64,000 nt of DNA. Origin: Strigops habroptila (taxonomy: Eukaryota > Chordata > Aves > Psittaciformes > Psittacidae). Under the pieces are notes generated by a model. The model did not search any database. It was given only the letters and a program-made list of their open reading frames with translations, and had not been told where the DNA came from. Positions 8,855-22,430 of the stretch are shown here, piece by piece. Made by a program: the position numbers and the translations under genes. The DNA lies in assembly GCF_004027225.2 (NCBI RefSeq), contig NC_044278.2:53769411-53833410 (forward strand), in the 5' to 3' direction. How positions within the stretch are numbered: position 1 is the first letter of the stretch; every line of letters begins with the position of its first letter.

Positions 8855-11800
8855 GCTTGTTATTTACACATGTGTAATAGGTCTATTCATAAACACAATT
8901 AAAATAGGCTATGAACAGCAGATGCTAGGTTTTATATTCATGCCAGAATGCAGACCACTCTCCCTTTTTTGGAAGAGGATACAACTCTCCCAACTACACA
9001 TGGTCTTATCTGTGTGCTTCTCCTGCTTTTCCTGAAATGCCCCGTTTTCTTGACCTTGATGGTCATTTGTGGTAATGCACGCAAGATGTTACGTAGGTGT
9101 TTACATAAAATAAAACAACAACCCAGTATAATTCCGTTTCCTTTCCTTCCACCTTCCTTCCTCTCCAAAACACACCAAAGAAGAAGAACTCTTTTTAGTT
9201 TAAAACTTAGCTGTACCTGTTGGGGAATGATTTATCTCATCTAAATCTTTTCTACTCTACAATATCCAGAAATGCTCCTAGTATATATATTTTTAGAAAC
9301 AGAGTATGTGGCACACTGTGTTTACTTTCAATATGATTTCTGTTTTGTCACTGAACAGAAGACATCTCTTTATTCTCTCTTACACTGAGAGAAAACAAAA
9401 TGATTCATTGTGCAGTTGAACAGCTTATGAATGGTACTTGGAGGTGGAGGCAGCAGCACAGAAGAATCTCTCGGATGAAGAGAGTGTGTAACTGTTGAAG
9501 AGCCATTTCAGTGTTGTTTTCAGACTCTAAATAGCCACTCTCCACAAAGCAAAATTAATCCCAGAAGTGGGTAGGAACAGAGAAATTAATCTGGAATACA
9601 TTGTTTTATTTCCCATAGTAAGAAATGGCTCCACAAATCATTTGATTTCCTTTCATTAGCTCTAATCAATTTTTATTTTTTTTTTTTAATCTAACTGAAT
9701 GCTGTGTGTCAGTGAAATGTGTGTGTGTGACAGATTTTCTGCCTTGGAGAGAATACAGAGCATTAGAAGTTATACATGTGCTGATGCAGGGCAATTACTG
9801 GAATTAACCATCACTTCCTGTGGCTGGTTCTCCATAGGCCTAATTATTGTATTCTGTTTAAAGTGGTAGAATATGACAATCCAGATTTTTTTTTAGCAAT
9901 TTATGGAGTGGAATGCAAAAGCTATTGGCCTATCTCTTAATCTATTTCTGAAGCAGAGAAGAGTAACGGATTAATACTAGTAACCTTCCTCAATAGTATA
10001 TTTCTCTTTTGACAAAGGGAAAAATTCCACAGGATTAAGTACTAGTGTAACTGTTGACACCCCAAAGAATTTTTAAAGAGGTGAAACTACATTGTTACAT
10101 TTGTAGAACTATGAATTTCTGAAAAGCTTTTAAGCAGACAAGATCCCCTCTGTAGGTTCAGCCTGCCCTCCCCACTTATGTTTCACCTAATCCAGAAAGA
10201 CCAGAGGTATTTTGGTAGATCTGGCATAAGTATAAGTGACTATGGCATCAATTCCATGTTTCAGCAGTTCTGCCTGTAACCCAGCCTTGCTTCCCAACAC
10301 ACACACACATATCAGGGAGGTCAGGGGAATCAGTGACAGAATGCTGTGCTGAGTTTTCATTATTACTGCTTTTTATTCTTGGCAAACCTTCTTCCTCATT
10401 TTCCAGGGTCCGATTGTGAAACCTGAAAAGCTAAACAAAGGGAGAATGAACAAGCCAGATCACATTTGATTTCCTCATAACACTGCTGTTTTCACACTGG
10501 CAGATACTGTCAACATGTCTCAGAATGTGCTGTCAAAGTAATTCATTTTAACCTTTACATCTTAAAAAAATGTCTTAGAGTAATTTGTGTTGACCAGATT
10601 TATACTAAGATGCAGATTAAGACATCTGAAATAATCATCAGGTGACCCAAACCACTGACAGTTTGTTTCTGGCCCACAAAATGTATATACTTCTATATCT
10701 ATCTCTATACATCTACCTATATATGCACCCACACACATGTATGTATACAACCTATAACCAAAATGAAAAATAAAACACATTTTTAAAATTCGTTTTAAAA
10801 AAATGCTGATCCCTGTGACAAATGAAGGCATTTCTGCAAGATTTATATGACAGAGCATTAGAAATCATCTGTTGCATGTCTAAGCAACGATTCTTGTAGC
10901 TGTCAATACTATTGAAGCCTTTCAATCATTAATTTCTAACCATCTTTTTCATGGAGCAGAACTATGAAGAAAGATATGAGTGCTGTAAAAACTAAGCTGA
11001 GTAAGAAATGATGTGTTATCAGGAAGTGGCAGAAAATGTAAAAGTAAGGAGAATAAGGTGAACAACTTTATACTAGTGACATCAGCTTCAGGTATAGTGT
11101 AGTTTGTCTTGACCTGCAGCACAGGAAAACCTGATACATCATCTCTATGTAGAAGTTACTTATTCTGCCAATGTCTAGATACTCACATAAATACTGGGAA
11201 TTTCCAGTATTCTGGCTGCAAGCCCCACAACATCACTGCAGATGAGCTATTTTTCCTAACTGGGGGTTCTGCAATGACTGAATGGAATAAAACTTTTTCC
11301 ATTAGTTTTCTAGTTAACCTACACTTTCCTATTCTGTTTGCAGTAATATTATAGGCATGATGGGAAGAGGAGCCAGGAGGAAAGGAAGATTGCCTTATAC
11401 TTCATAGCTTTGGACAGTAATAATCTCTAACATAATGACAGTCCCATTTGAAGGATAAAGTGACAGTTTTCTGCAAGTGGGGAGATAATAAAAGGATTCT
11501 TATCAAGTAATTTTAATAAAAAAGTAATGAATTCTAACTTAACAGTGTATTTTCACCTACATATGCTACAGTCTAATTGTTGTCTCCTAATTTAGTATGA
11601 AATAACTACATGAATCAAGCTTCGCACCAAAGGAGGAAAAAACTTATTTAAGTAGTGCAAGGGCACCTAATTATGAGTCATAGGACATTATTTAGAAAAG
11701 GGAAAATGTCACGATAACAAGATCCTTTGACCTATAAAAAGGGAAGTCATGATAACAGACAGCTTGTTTTGTTTAAAAGACATTGTAGAAAATAAATCTG

Positions 11801-12825
11801 TCTGGGCCACGCTGCAAAGCCTAAGAACTTTTTGTCTGTAGCTTCAATTGCCCACTTTACTCTTCGCTGGTAAACCTGGATAGTGTAATAAATTGGTATC
11901 TCCAGTAGATTTCAGTGATATTACTCTGGCTTCACAAGCTTGCTAACATTCCAGAGGACTTGTTACCTCTTTTAGAAAGTCTTTGCTTATTGAGCTAAAG
12001 GCTGGACTTTTTTCATGTTTGTTTCCTTCTGATTATATGTTTAAATATTTTACATGTACATGACTCATTGTATATTGTGGATTATGGTATAGAAAGAGGA
12101 CTTGAAGAATTCAAATTCTACATCAGTGATTATCTGCAACTCTATCATCCTTCCCTACAGAGCTGGGCTACCCAATTTTCTTTACAAAGATGGATGTTGT
12201 TCCTGCAATCTCAACCAGTTTATCAGGGACCATGACTCTTTTTAAGCAAGTTCTGCTGATCACAAGTTCTCAGGAAAGTATAAAGTTTTAGGGTAATGTT
12301 TGCACTTGCCTCGACCCTCAGCTCAGCACTCCCTTTTTGTGCTCTTCTTGTCTTTCACTGACACTCTCATATGTTGTTACTAAACCACCGAGTTTAGAGA
12401 TATATGCACATCAGCTTAAGACTAAAGCAGCATCCTTTTAAGAATAAACTCTTGAGGCCTGCCAATTCCAAGTGCATGACAGCTGATAGTAAATCTCTGC
12501 AGTATGCAAAAGAAAGCAATTTGATTGTTGAGGTGCTTATCCAAGAGACTGAAATAGAATTTCCCTCCCTGTCAGAATTTCTGTATAAAGCTTTTCCAGC
12601 TAAAGGAATTAAGCATGGTGATGCTTAAATTTTAAGTGTGAAGCCATTGCTCCGCATGAGCACACCTGCATACAGTGCATGGAGAGAATCAAACATCTAA
12701 AGTGAGGTTCTAAAAAGCCAGTTAGGAGCCTAAACTACTCAAAACTGAAGTCAGGTATGGGTTTGGAGTCTTCATCTCAGCTCTCTGCAGGAGGCAAGTG
12801 CTGAAGCTCTCTCTCCCAAAGATCA

Positions 12826-12867
12826 AGTAGTTGATTTTCATCAACTACTGTCATAAGGATCCTTATG
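12826..12867. repeat. Hairpin and adjacent 16-bp perfect palindrome
   Basis: AGTAGTTGAT (12826-12835) and ATCAACTACT (12840-12849) form a perfect 10-bp stem around a 4-base loop. Two bases later, CATAAGGATCCTTATG (12852-12867) is a perfect 16-bp palindrome. No function is known to me. Confidence 0.85.
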
Positions 12868-13245
12868 GTGGGAGGATCACAGGACCTTCATGATTCGTAG
12901 GTTCCCTTAGGTGAGGTGGGAAGCCTAACCTCCTTTCCCATCCCAGCCCAAAAGGAAACAAGCCCATGACCAAAATCATCAGGGCACATTTTTACAACAT
13001 AGTTAAACCAGAATATTCTTAACACAGATGTATAAGCCTGTTATGAACTCAAGGTGTTTGGTTTCTAGCAAGTTCTATCTTTCAGCCCAGAAATGTGATA
13101 GTGTTTACTACTGTTCAAGCTGATGAGTTTAAAAGATAACAGAAATTGGGTTTAGCACCTAAATTGCTCTGTACACAGAATTTGTTGTGAATACCTTTCT
13201 CAAAGGTCTGTTGCTCAGACATCAACAACTGACCTCAAGGCATGA

Positions 13246-13290
13246 TGATATTCTAAAGGGGGTGATATTCCCTTTAAGGGGATGATATTC
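13246..13290 (+). repeat. Short irregular tandem duplication
   Basis: The word TGATATTC occurs three times (13246, 13263, 13283) within a G-run-containing local duplication with spacings of 17 and 20 bases. It is a small, decayed tandem repeat. Confidence 0.6.
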
Positions 13291-15276
13291 TTCTACAGCC
13301 TGTGTGATGCTGATGTCTAAGTCCATGTGATGCTACTTTTAAGAATTACTTGGGGAAATTTTCATTTGCGTACACAGTGTTTTTCAATTACTTTCACATT
13401 GGCTTAATCTCTTTTTCAGGTATTTTGTTTTAGACCAGGTCTAGGCAACCCCTGCTGAATTCAGTAGTGCTGGTGAAAGACAACCATGTCTGCTAGTCTG
13501 ACAGTGAAGCAGTTCCTATAAGCGCTTTCCCATGCAGAAGGCAAATACCAGTCACCCAGCTCTGGCCTACTTGACCCAAATGATTTTATCTATGGTAATG
13601 GGGAGTTTTGCCCCATGATTTCTCCTTTCCCTAGCTACCGGCTGGCTGTGGGCAGATAATAACTAATTCCTCAGCCAGAATCAGGCAGAAGTCGCTGCCT
13701 CAGTTTAAGATATTATCAGCTGCACCTAGCTGTTTGGCTCCTCTGGTGGAGATTAAATACCACAAGCAGAGGCAGGAAAAATCTATATCTGTTTACACCT
13801 CTGCTGCCCTCATGCACAGCCCAACTTACTTAACTATGCAGGAGCTGGGGTAAATGTCATATTTTAGTCTGTTGCAGCCTACACTGCGAGAGGTCATTTG
13901 TAACTCTTGACTGAAAAAGTGCAATAAAGTCTATATGGAGCAACTGCGGTCAATGCTTGTGTATGTGACTTTGGGTTCTGCACTGCTGCCAGATTCACAA
14001 TCACTTTAATTAAATTGCACACTAGTTTAAAGTGAGAGCAGAAAGGCAAAACTTAACTGGTTCTTTTTCCATCTCCCTCTCACCACTTCTCTGTGCAGGA
14101 AACTGGCTGCAAATTTTGATGTTGCACCAAAGCAAAGAAAAATGCTTGTCTGGAGTAGTGTCTTTTAGGAAGGCTTCTGTACAAAGAGTGTGTTGATCTC
14201 TTTGTTGACCTTCATTTATACTCTAAAAGACACATGAGTTCAATAAGTGTGCCCCATAGTAACTAGGTTGTATCTGACTTAGGAAGTGAAAAACAATGAA
14301 ATACAGGCAATACAGAAAGAATTCATAGATAACAATAGTATAAAATTTAGTTTATATAGATGATCAAGCACAAAACCAAATATTAATATTCAAAACTGAA
14401 GTTTCACCTTGAAGATCGCTATAGGAGAACAGCCTAATAGAGGAAAAATCAAATGTAGTTTAAACCGAGAGACTAAACTTCAAAGAGGGTCTTGAGGAGT
14501 GGACATGGGCACTGCAGCACAGACTTTAGCCCAGTGAAAGAGAGGGGGGCATATCTCCAAGCAAAGCACCTCTTTTACTAAATCAGAATTGTGTTAGTTA
14601 GGGCAAATTCTTATTATTATTACCACCACTATTTTTTACCAAGTATTCCTAACTGTTATCAGGAGTAATGTAACTAAAACTGTTTATTCTATATAAAGAA
14701 CTCCAAATATCTACTGGTTTTAATCATCATGCTTTCTGACTTCTACTTCTTGGAAAGCCCCAACTTCCTTCTCGCTTCTGAATCTTCTTACCTCTGACGC
14801 TTTCAGGTTGCTGTATTTCCTATTAACATGACTGAATCTAAGCTGGACAGATGTAATTTTTTTCATCTTTACTAATGCTGTGAAATCTGCTATGTATATT
14901 GCTACCCCAATCAATTTTGCTGCTATCCTCTACTGCTTAATATATGAAGTTCTCTTAGAGGAGCTCCTGTTAAATGATTTATCTACTAAGGAACAAATGA
15001 ATTGCTGAAGTAATAATTTCTTTCAGCATCCCAGCTAGATTTTGGAGGGGACATCCTGTTCCCAGTCTCAGGCAATTGCACCAGTCAGGAGTAACTCTTA
15101 CCTGATGTGATTAGCAAGGGGCACTACTGCTAATACAGGCAAGTTCTCTGGTTTAATAAAAGGGGAAAACAAAAGCAAAACTCTCTTTTAGGAAGAAGCT
15201 TTGATATAGGAATAGATTTTACAAGGACAACAGATTTGCTAGACAGTGTTGGCATTACCTAATGTGATATTTATGT

Positions 15277-15567
15277 CAGTTGTCTCCAAAGCAGGGTGTG
15301 CAAGAAAATCCACTGGGATGCAGGAAGAAAATATTTTACCATTAATAAATAAAATAAAAATATAAGTTTTTAAAATAGTTTTTAGTTCATCTTCTTGTCA
15401 TCCTTTTTTAATTTTTATTTTTATAGGTTTTATAATGTACACAATATGTTAATACAGCAGTATACATATATAACTTATTTATAAACAAACATGCATATAC
15501 TGGGGGGGTGTGCTCAAAAATTTTTTACTGTGAGGGGTGCATGATCAAAGAAGTTTGTAGACTACTG
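15277..15567. mobile_element. hAT-like non-autonomous DNA transposon (MITE), 291 bp
   Basis: The left end CAGTTGTCTCCAAAGC and the reverse complement of the right end CAGTAGTCTACAAACT agree at about 13 of 16 bases. The CAG start and the internal pattern (GGGTGTGCAAGAAAATCCACTGGGATGC on the left, a TGAGGGGTGCATGATCAAAG stretch on the right) are typical of hAT superfamily elements. The interior is AT-rich and non-coding. The 8-base flanks ATTTATGT and CTCTGTGT match at 5 of 8 positions, consistent with an aged 8-bp target duplication. The decay suggests an old copy. Confidence 0.7.
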
Positions 15568-18500
15568 CTCTGTGTCATATTGAAATCCCCTTGCACTGGA
15601 TGTCTCTCTGACCAGCTGCAGAGCATAAGTCTCGGTACAGTTTAGGACATCCTTGTGTGGCTAATCTCAAATAAGTAGCACTATTGAAACAGGTTGCCTA
15701 TTTTTTCCACTATGGAAAATTAATCTTATGGGTGAATGACAGAGACAGATCAGGCTGCTAACATGGAGACAAACATATTGCTTCCCTTATACTGTGTTCA
15801 TCTTCTACTTGGATTGCACTTAGTAGTTTAAGAAATTCTTTGCAGCTTTCCCTGCTTTAAAGAGACGTGGATGTGCATTGTAATGTCAGTGTTGCAAACC
15901 ATATGTCCATTCTGGAAAAATACCTCTGATGGCAGCTCCAGCATTTGTGATGCAAGGTGAGGAAAACAGCCATACAGGGCTTCATGACTAATAGGTGCAT
16001 CTTCCAAAAATAGATTTTTGAACTGGGGAAAAAAATATGTATCCTTTTAGCAAATATTCTAAAATAGCTTTGTCAGTGATTAAAAGATATGAAAAGAGGA
16101 AGTAGGTGTTACAGTATAACACACGTTTTTATTGGCATCCTACAGCAGAAATGCATTCAGTGGGAAAAGACTGAAGGAATTCAATGTGTTTTTAAAAATA
16201 AGGTAAGAAAATAATTTATTTATTAAGAATTTACAAAGTCAGTAGGAGCAGAAGTAACTCTTTTCTCAGTTTGTTTGACTGACAGGAGTGTTACATTTGT
16301 GATAGTATTTGTTCAGTCTATAGTTTGAAGAGTTTGAGTTTGTCTAGCCTGGACAAGAAGAGTGTTTGGAAGACTTATGTAAGAAGGAGCTCATGCTCTG
16401 TGTGATTCTGCCACAGGGGAGAGATATGAACAAATGAGGCCCCATCCAGCCCTATTTGTTTTGTGAAACTGTGGTTGCTCTTTCTTATACTGTGAGTTAT
16501 AAAAGGCTAAATCCAGGTTTTGGTCCAAATTCCAGAAGAGTAAAACCCTCCAGACAAATATTTGATTTATAAATTCCCCAAAGTCCCATGGATTATAAGT
16601 GATGTGTTTTTATTTTGCTACATTAATTGTATAATTATATAAAACTGTATTGAACTGAGTACTATAGCAAGCCATATTTTATTGAAAATGTCTGTATGGA
16701 ATTCAGGCTTTCCTATGGTTAAATAAAGGTGTGAAAAACTTCCCTGTTTAAGGCAACAGCTCTTTTCTGAAAACAGGGTTTCAGTGTTACAACTACTGAT
16801 CTAGTTTATTTAGCTGACTGTGTATTTAGCTTTTGCTCAGTTGTGTATTCCCACTCATGTTTTATGACGCCAAGTACTTTACATATATGTATCCATTTCA
16901 GGAAAAGGCTGAAGTTTTCTGAACTGCCTTCTAAAGTCACTTACGTAGGCTTCAAAAGAAACATTTTACTCAGCAACCCTTTCTAAAGACCTGCTAGTGT
17001 GAACTGTGGGCAAGGTGCCCGCAGCAGCAGAAATGAGTAGGATGGAGAATGCATAACAATGAAAACCAAAAGTCAGACAGCTGCTCAGTTTATTTTACTT
17101 GTGCTTCATGGGTTTGCTGCAGGGACAGAGACTGTTCTTGTTCATCTCCGTGCACATGCGTTCAACAAGCTGCTGAGAGGGGAAGCGAAACTGGCATAGT
17201 GGGAGTGAGGGAAGGTGGGTGAGATGTGGATGCTGGAGGGACAATAGAGTGGAGGAAGGTGACCTGTACTGGTGTCAACGCACTGTGGCCAGCTGAAAAA
17301 TGTGGGGAGAAAATGGACTTTTCTGTGGAAAGCTTTGACTGTCCTGGACAGACATCTGTGACTTTGGACACTGCGGATAGGCGTCTGCATATTTGTGCAA
17401 AGCTGGTGAACCTGTTATTGAATCAATACTCACTGCATTCAGAGCTTATGAATACTCAGGTTGACAATATACAGAGCTTTTCAAGTATTTTAGGTAAAAC
17501 AAAATAATTATGATTAAGCAAAAGGTTCTTTCCACAGAGAAAAGCTATTACAGAAGTGGGTTTTTTGGTGGGTGTTTTTCCTGTGGAACAGTTAGCATGA
17601 AAAAGTCTGGTTTCTGTCTTCCCTCCACTGTTCTTCTCACAGGGCAATTACTTGACAGCTGAAGATAAACCGCAGGGAGCCACTGGAAAAGTACAGCAGT
17701 TTTCACCAGCTTCTATATGACTTTTTTGAGAAGGATGACACGTTATGAAAGGGAATTGATATCTTCTGTAGAAAGTCCCATGCAAGGATTAGAGCAGAGC
17801 TTGGAGTCTTATAGCTTTTCCTCTCTACTTCTGTTTGCTATGACACTATAACCAGAGAGTTCAACATCACAGCCTGGTACCTGTACCTCTCTGCTTAAAG
17901 GATAACTCCTAATGGGAAATATTCAAAAAGTAATTCGTTTTCTTTTCAATTGTGCTCTTTTGATTAAGTGCTTGCATCTTCATATGCACATACATAGTAG
18001 CTGTATTCTGATTTTTTTCCTCAGTTTTGCACCCTGACGTTTATTTAGGAAATTACTGGAGCCCCTAAAACCAAGTATGTACACAAATTAGAGCAGCGAG
18101 AAGTGAGCAGAAGAGCACCCTTTTGCTTTCAGTTTCCCATAAGGATGTCTCAGGGGCTGGTGAGGACAGGCTGCCTCAGAGGAGCGGGCCAGGAGGAAGG
18201 CTGGCTGTGAGGTCGGCAGGGCCAAGACCTCCCCAAGAGTCCATCCAGCAGCACCCAGCAAGGGAGCAGGGAAGGGGTAGGATGGTGACCATGGCCAGCC
18301 CAGAGCCCAGCAGCCACCAGCAAGGCCACAGTGATGGGATAGGTACCAATCCCTCAGGGTGCAGTAGGCAATGGTCAGCACGTACAAGGTTTCACACAGA
18401 CTGTGGTGTAGCTCAGGCAAGGACCAATGCTGAGGATCTGTTCACAAATGCAGTTCCCAAGAAAATGGGAGATGTAAAGCTGTCCCAGTGATAGTCCCAG

Positions 18501-21500
18501 CAATTTCTGCCCTGGCAGCATGATCCCAGGTTACCCAGCTGGGCAGCAGCAGAGCCTGAGCAGGGGCAGCCTGGTCCTGAGGAGTGGGGAAGGGCAGCAC
18601 TCAGAGCCTTGGAGAATGGGAGCTCAGCAGCAGAGCTCCTGTGAGTGTTACTGAGAAATGCTGTTACTTTACCTGAAGTGTTTTCTTGGAAATACTCTGC
18701 ATTATCAACAAAGTTGCTGGGTCCCAACTGGTGCTCTCAGGGTCCTGCAGTGTGGGGCCAGCAGCGTGAAAAAGCTTTAGGGTCTGGCCAGGGCCAGCAT
18801 GGCCATGGCCTGAGAAGACCATGCTGGGAGCAGAGGCTTTAAGGTATTTGTCTGTGCAGCAGGCAACGGGCATACTCAGTAACTCAATAAGATCCTTGAG
18901 TGTTTTGCTGCATCAGATAAACATGAAACTTTCAGAAGCATCAGCCTCCTGGAACAAGGGCATCACCTGAGGTGTGTTTCATCTGAGGAAACATGATAAT
19001 TTCTTGGAATCTTTGGTTTGTGAAAAATTAAAAAAAAAAAAAAAAAAAAAGAGTCTCTGTGTGTCTAGGTTTGTTCTGACTCAGACCAAACCCAAATCTC
19101 AAAAGCACCTGAACTTCCCAGAAACCTCAGCACTCTTTCTGATCATTTCTGGAAGGAGGCTCACTCTGCCAATCACCATTTTGTTCCTTAGAAACAAAAA
19201 ATGTTGATTTCTGCACAAGTCTCTTTCAGGAGGCGCATTTTTCTCTTGTGGCTGTGGCCAAACTTTTCAGAACAGACTTTCACATTAGAGAAGAGAGAGA
19301 AGTCTACAGCTATAATGAGGTAGGCTAGATGGGAACATGTAAAAGCCTTGAACGTTGAGAGCATCATGCATTTGCTTCATACAGCCACAAAGATAATGAC
19401 TTTTTGTAGTGTGGTATAGACTGACTGCTCTCAGGAGGGGACAAAGGCAGACAGTTTTAAAATATCTCTTTCTCTACAGGCAGTGGTAAGACCATAACAG
19501 AAATGCTAGTTGATAACAATGGGGCTTATTTGTATTTCAATAGGAAGCTTCAATGCTCTACTTGATACTTCAATTCACTAAAAATATTGCTGACAATATT
19601 ACTGACATGAGCATGCAAATGAGCTTCACATCACTTGCTTTAGATATTAAAGTGTCTTTCCAGGCAGTGATGTAGCTCAGGTTAAACACAGGTAAAAGAT
19701 CTAATCTGAGCAATGTAGAGATTTTCCAGTTCTCGTAAGAGGAGCTTTTTTCCTTTTTATTTGTTTATCACTACCTCACCATTCACTTGCAAATGCAGTG
19801 ACATGATTTGGACTGAATCTGCTGTGCAGTAAGATCTGCTTGGCAAAACCATCTCAGTATGAAAGTTGTAATGGAATCGAGGAAATGGTCTGTGTAGTCT
19901 TGCTGACTCCCTTTAAATGGCTTTTACTTTTGGCAGTTCCACACAGGGAGATGGGTTTAGCTTTAGCTGGGCACAACAAAGTAAAAATTAACAGTGTCTG
20001 GTTTTTGGTGAGATCCCACAGGGAGAAAACAGAGCTTTGTTGACAGTGTAAGTGTAGTTTCATTTATGGGTTGAGAATATGAGCCAGCCATGCCACAAAA
20101 TGAAAGCCAATAGGCTGGGATTGCTATTACCTCATGTATGTATGTGCAGTGGAAACTATTTTTTCTATAGATGTGGTAGGGAATAAGTCCCACCTTAAAT
20201 AAATTGATTGAATGATGAGCTTGCCAAATTGTTATATGTCCTTGCTTGAAACAGCTTGAAACTGGTTCTGTGCCAGTGAAGGTGCTCAGAGATAAGTATG
20301 GCTTGAAGTTTTTAACTGACTTGGTAGTAAATGAAGGCCCTGGGTGTAATTCACAGACAAGTCATGAGCTAGCTGTGGAGGTCAAGGACCCCATTGCTAA
20401 AACACAAGGAAGGGAAAAGGAAAGCGATGAATAATTTGCAGTTCAGTGCTTCCTTTTTTTCTGCCTTCTCATGCTGGTGACACAAGGTCCATTTTTCAGA
20501 ATCTGCTTGTGAAACAGCTGAAAAAGTGCTCATGGCCCTTACTAGTGAGGAACGTGTAATGAAAGGAAACACAAACACTGGTTTTTGCCTTGTTTTGTAT
20601 TTGTGAGGTTAAAGTTCAGCATAAACTCAGCATGAAGCCACAGCATTAAGATGAAAAGACTTATGGCACCTGGTCTGAGTCAGAGCAAAAAAGTCCCTGT
20701 CTTCAGAGACGTTTCAGGTGCTTTATTACTGTCAGAAGACCAGTAATATGGGAATGAACTTTCAGTTACAACCCTCTGTTTGGGGGTCAGAAACTTGCTG
20801 TTTCAGTCATACATCAAAGCATGGCATTAAACATGTTCTTCCTGCCCTGTCTCAGCAGCAATTCCCTGGAAATGAACAACAGGGGTTTTCATCAGGTGCC
20901 ACTGCCTCAGCCTCCGGAATCCAAAACTGGTTCAGCAGCATCTCTCTTGCTATGATCTGCTCAATCTGAGGCAGCTCTCCATCTAGCTGAGATGAGGGCA
21001 CTTGCCTTTCCGTCCTCAAACCTCAGGCACCTTCATCCAGAGATGTCCTCTGACGTGGAGCCAAGCCATCTGCCTGAGTTCCCAGCCTGGGAGCATGTTC
21101 CAGGAGCTCTGAGGCAGGTAGAAGTATTTTGCTTCCAACATCTCAAAACTCTGTCACCCCTCAGCCAGACATTTTAAGATACTACTTTGGAATGGCTATA
21201 TTTATGCTATCCCAATGCTTTGCATGAGGAGCAGCTCCTTGTAATGTTTGCAAACAAGTCTGGCTCACTTTGAAGTTGTTTATTGGACAGTACTGAACTT
21301 TAGTAACTCTATTGTGGGACATTGCTTTTTGGGCTTTAAGATTTTTCATATAACTTTTTTTTACAGCTTTTTAAATTATTTTTCAGAGCTATCTGGGTGA
21401 AGCTATCAGGACTCAGCAATTTTTTCCTCTCACTTGCCTTGAAAGCACCAATAGCCCAAAGAGCCTCCCAAAAGCAGGATATATAGAAGATACATTCTTA

Positions 21501-22254
21501 CCTTCTGCATATACTGCATTATTTTTCTCCTGCCTCCAAAAGTGCCAGATTTTCCTGCTGTGGATGAGCTCTGTCCAGAAGCGGAAGTCAGACACAGTAG
21601 ATACGTTGGCAGGAGTGAGTCAAATGGAAGAGGGACAAAAGGAAGTCAAATGCTCAGTATAGATGGGTAAACTGCCCTTCACAGGGAGTTCAGGAAGGAG
21701 ATGGAAGGCCAAGTTTCATACTGGCTTAAAAAAGATTGTGAAGATTTTTGTGTGGGAAAACGCATGCTAGTAAAATAATTGTGAGGACAAGTGGAAGAAA
21801 GAGAGAATATTACTGGGTGTCAGAGCTTACCTTCCACCTTAGGACAGCAGATAAACATATTTCCATCCCAAGCTGTGCTATCAGTGTTTATAGCTGCTGA
21901 CTAAACCCCAACACTTTTTCATTGTTGTAACACTGGCTTTCCTGCTCATTGCTGATAAGCACAATCTTTTCAACGCTGAAACATCAACTGAGACTTTTAT
22001 CTGGTGACTGAATATATGCTCTTCAACACGGAGGAAAAGTCAACGGAGATAGCGTCAAAAAATGTATGAATTGCAGCAATACATTCTTGTTCTTTCCTTC
22101 ATGTTTACTTTACATTGTTTCTTGAAAAATAGAATACAGATCCAAAGACTAGGGTAGCAACACAGCTGCAAGAATTATCTCCTAGGCTTGATTTCTACTA
22201 TAACAAAATAAGAGTGCTTATCTGTGGAATAACTCAGATTTCTACAGGGTTTGG
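15568..22254. other. Non-coding stretch, no gene recognised
   Basis: Nothing coding is supported here. About 16325-16440 may include a very old CR1 scrap (TCTAGCCTGGACAAGAAGAG resembles CR1 internal sequence). An unbroken run of 21 A lies at 19030-19050. A GC-richer patch at 18120-18860 has open frames on both strands, but it is not CpG-rich and matches nothing I know. Confidence 0.55.
19030..19050 (+). repeat. Poly(A) run
   Basis: A run of 21 consecutive A follows GAAAAATT. I could not identify a retroposed gene or SINE body upstream of it. Confidence 0.9.
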
Positions 22255-22430
22255 AGGAGCGTAAGGTCCGTGCTGGAGGTACCGCTGCAAACCAGTGTGA
22301 TAACTCTTGTGCTTACATGGCACCACCTGGTGGGTAACTCGCGTCACTACAGCTTCCAAATCCGACATGCATGATGGCGGTTCCTGAACAAGTCTGTTGC
22401 ATTTTGTCTACGGTTGGACTCGCACTCAAG
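22255..22430. promoter_or_regulatory. Small CpG cluster with CTCF-like motif
   Basis: About 9 CpG occur in about 175 bases, in a region where CpG is otherwise rare. The cluster includes CTCGCGTC and GATGGCGG. It surrounds a near-consensus CTCF motif (22320-22333, minus strand, 13 of 14). It could be a distal enhancer, an insulator or an unannotated first exon. No open frame of note covers it. Confidence 0.4.
22320..22333 (-). promoter_or_regulatory. CTCF-like motif
   Basis: On the minus strand CCACCAGGTGGTGC matches CCASYAGRKGGCRS at 13 of 14 positions. Confidence 0.45.

Larger units (their letters stand above)
7706..15276. other. Non-coding stretch, no gene recognised
   Basis: These 7.6 kb are AT-rich. 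They hold a T-rich run and a short (GT)n at about 9670-9732, a short (CA)n at about 10299-10308, a tract of TATC/TATA-like sequence at about 10685-10750, and a pair of palindromes at 12826-12867. A CTCF-like motif is at 8841-8854. Open frames here are all under 100 codons and show no family resemblance. Confidence 0.6.

Noticed and set aside
16325..16440. TCTAGCCTGGACAAGAAGAG, similar to a CR1 internal segment
   Set aside because: Only about 20 bases are alike and the expected following sequence is not seen. It is mentioned only in the description of the surrounding stretch.
18123..18873. Overlapping open frames on both strands in a GC-richer patch
   Set aside because: They are explained by base composition, with no CpG enrichment, splice-site pattern or recognisable protein family.
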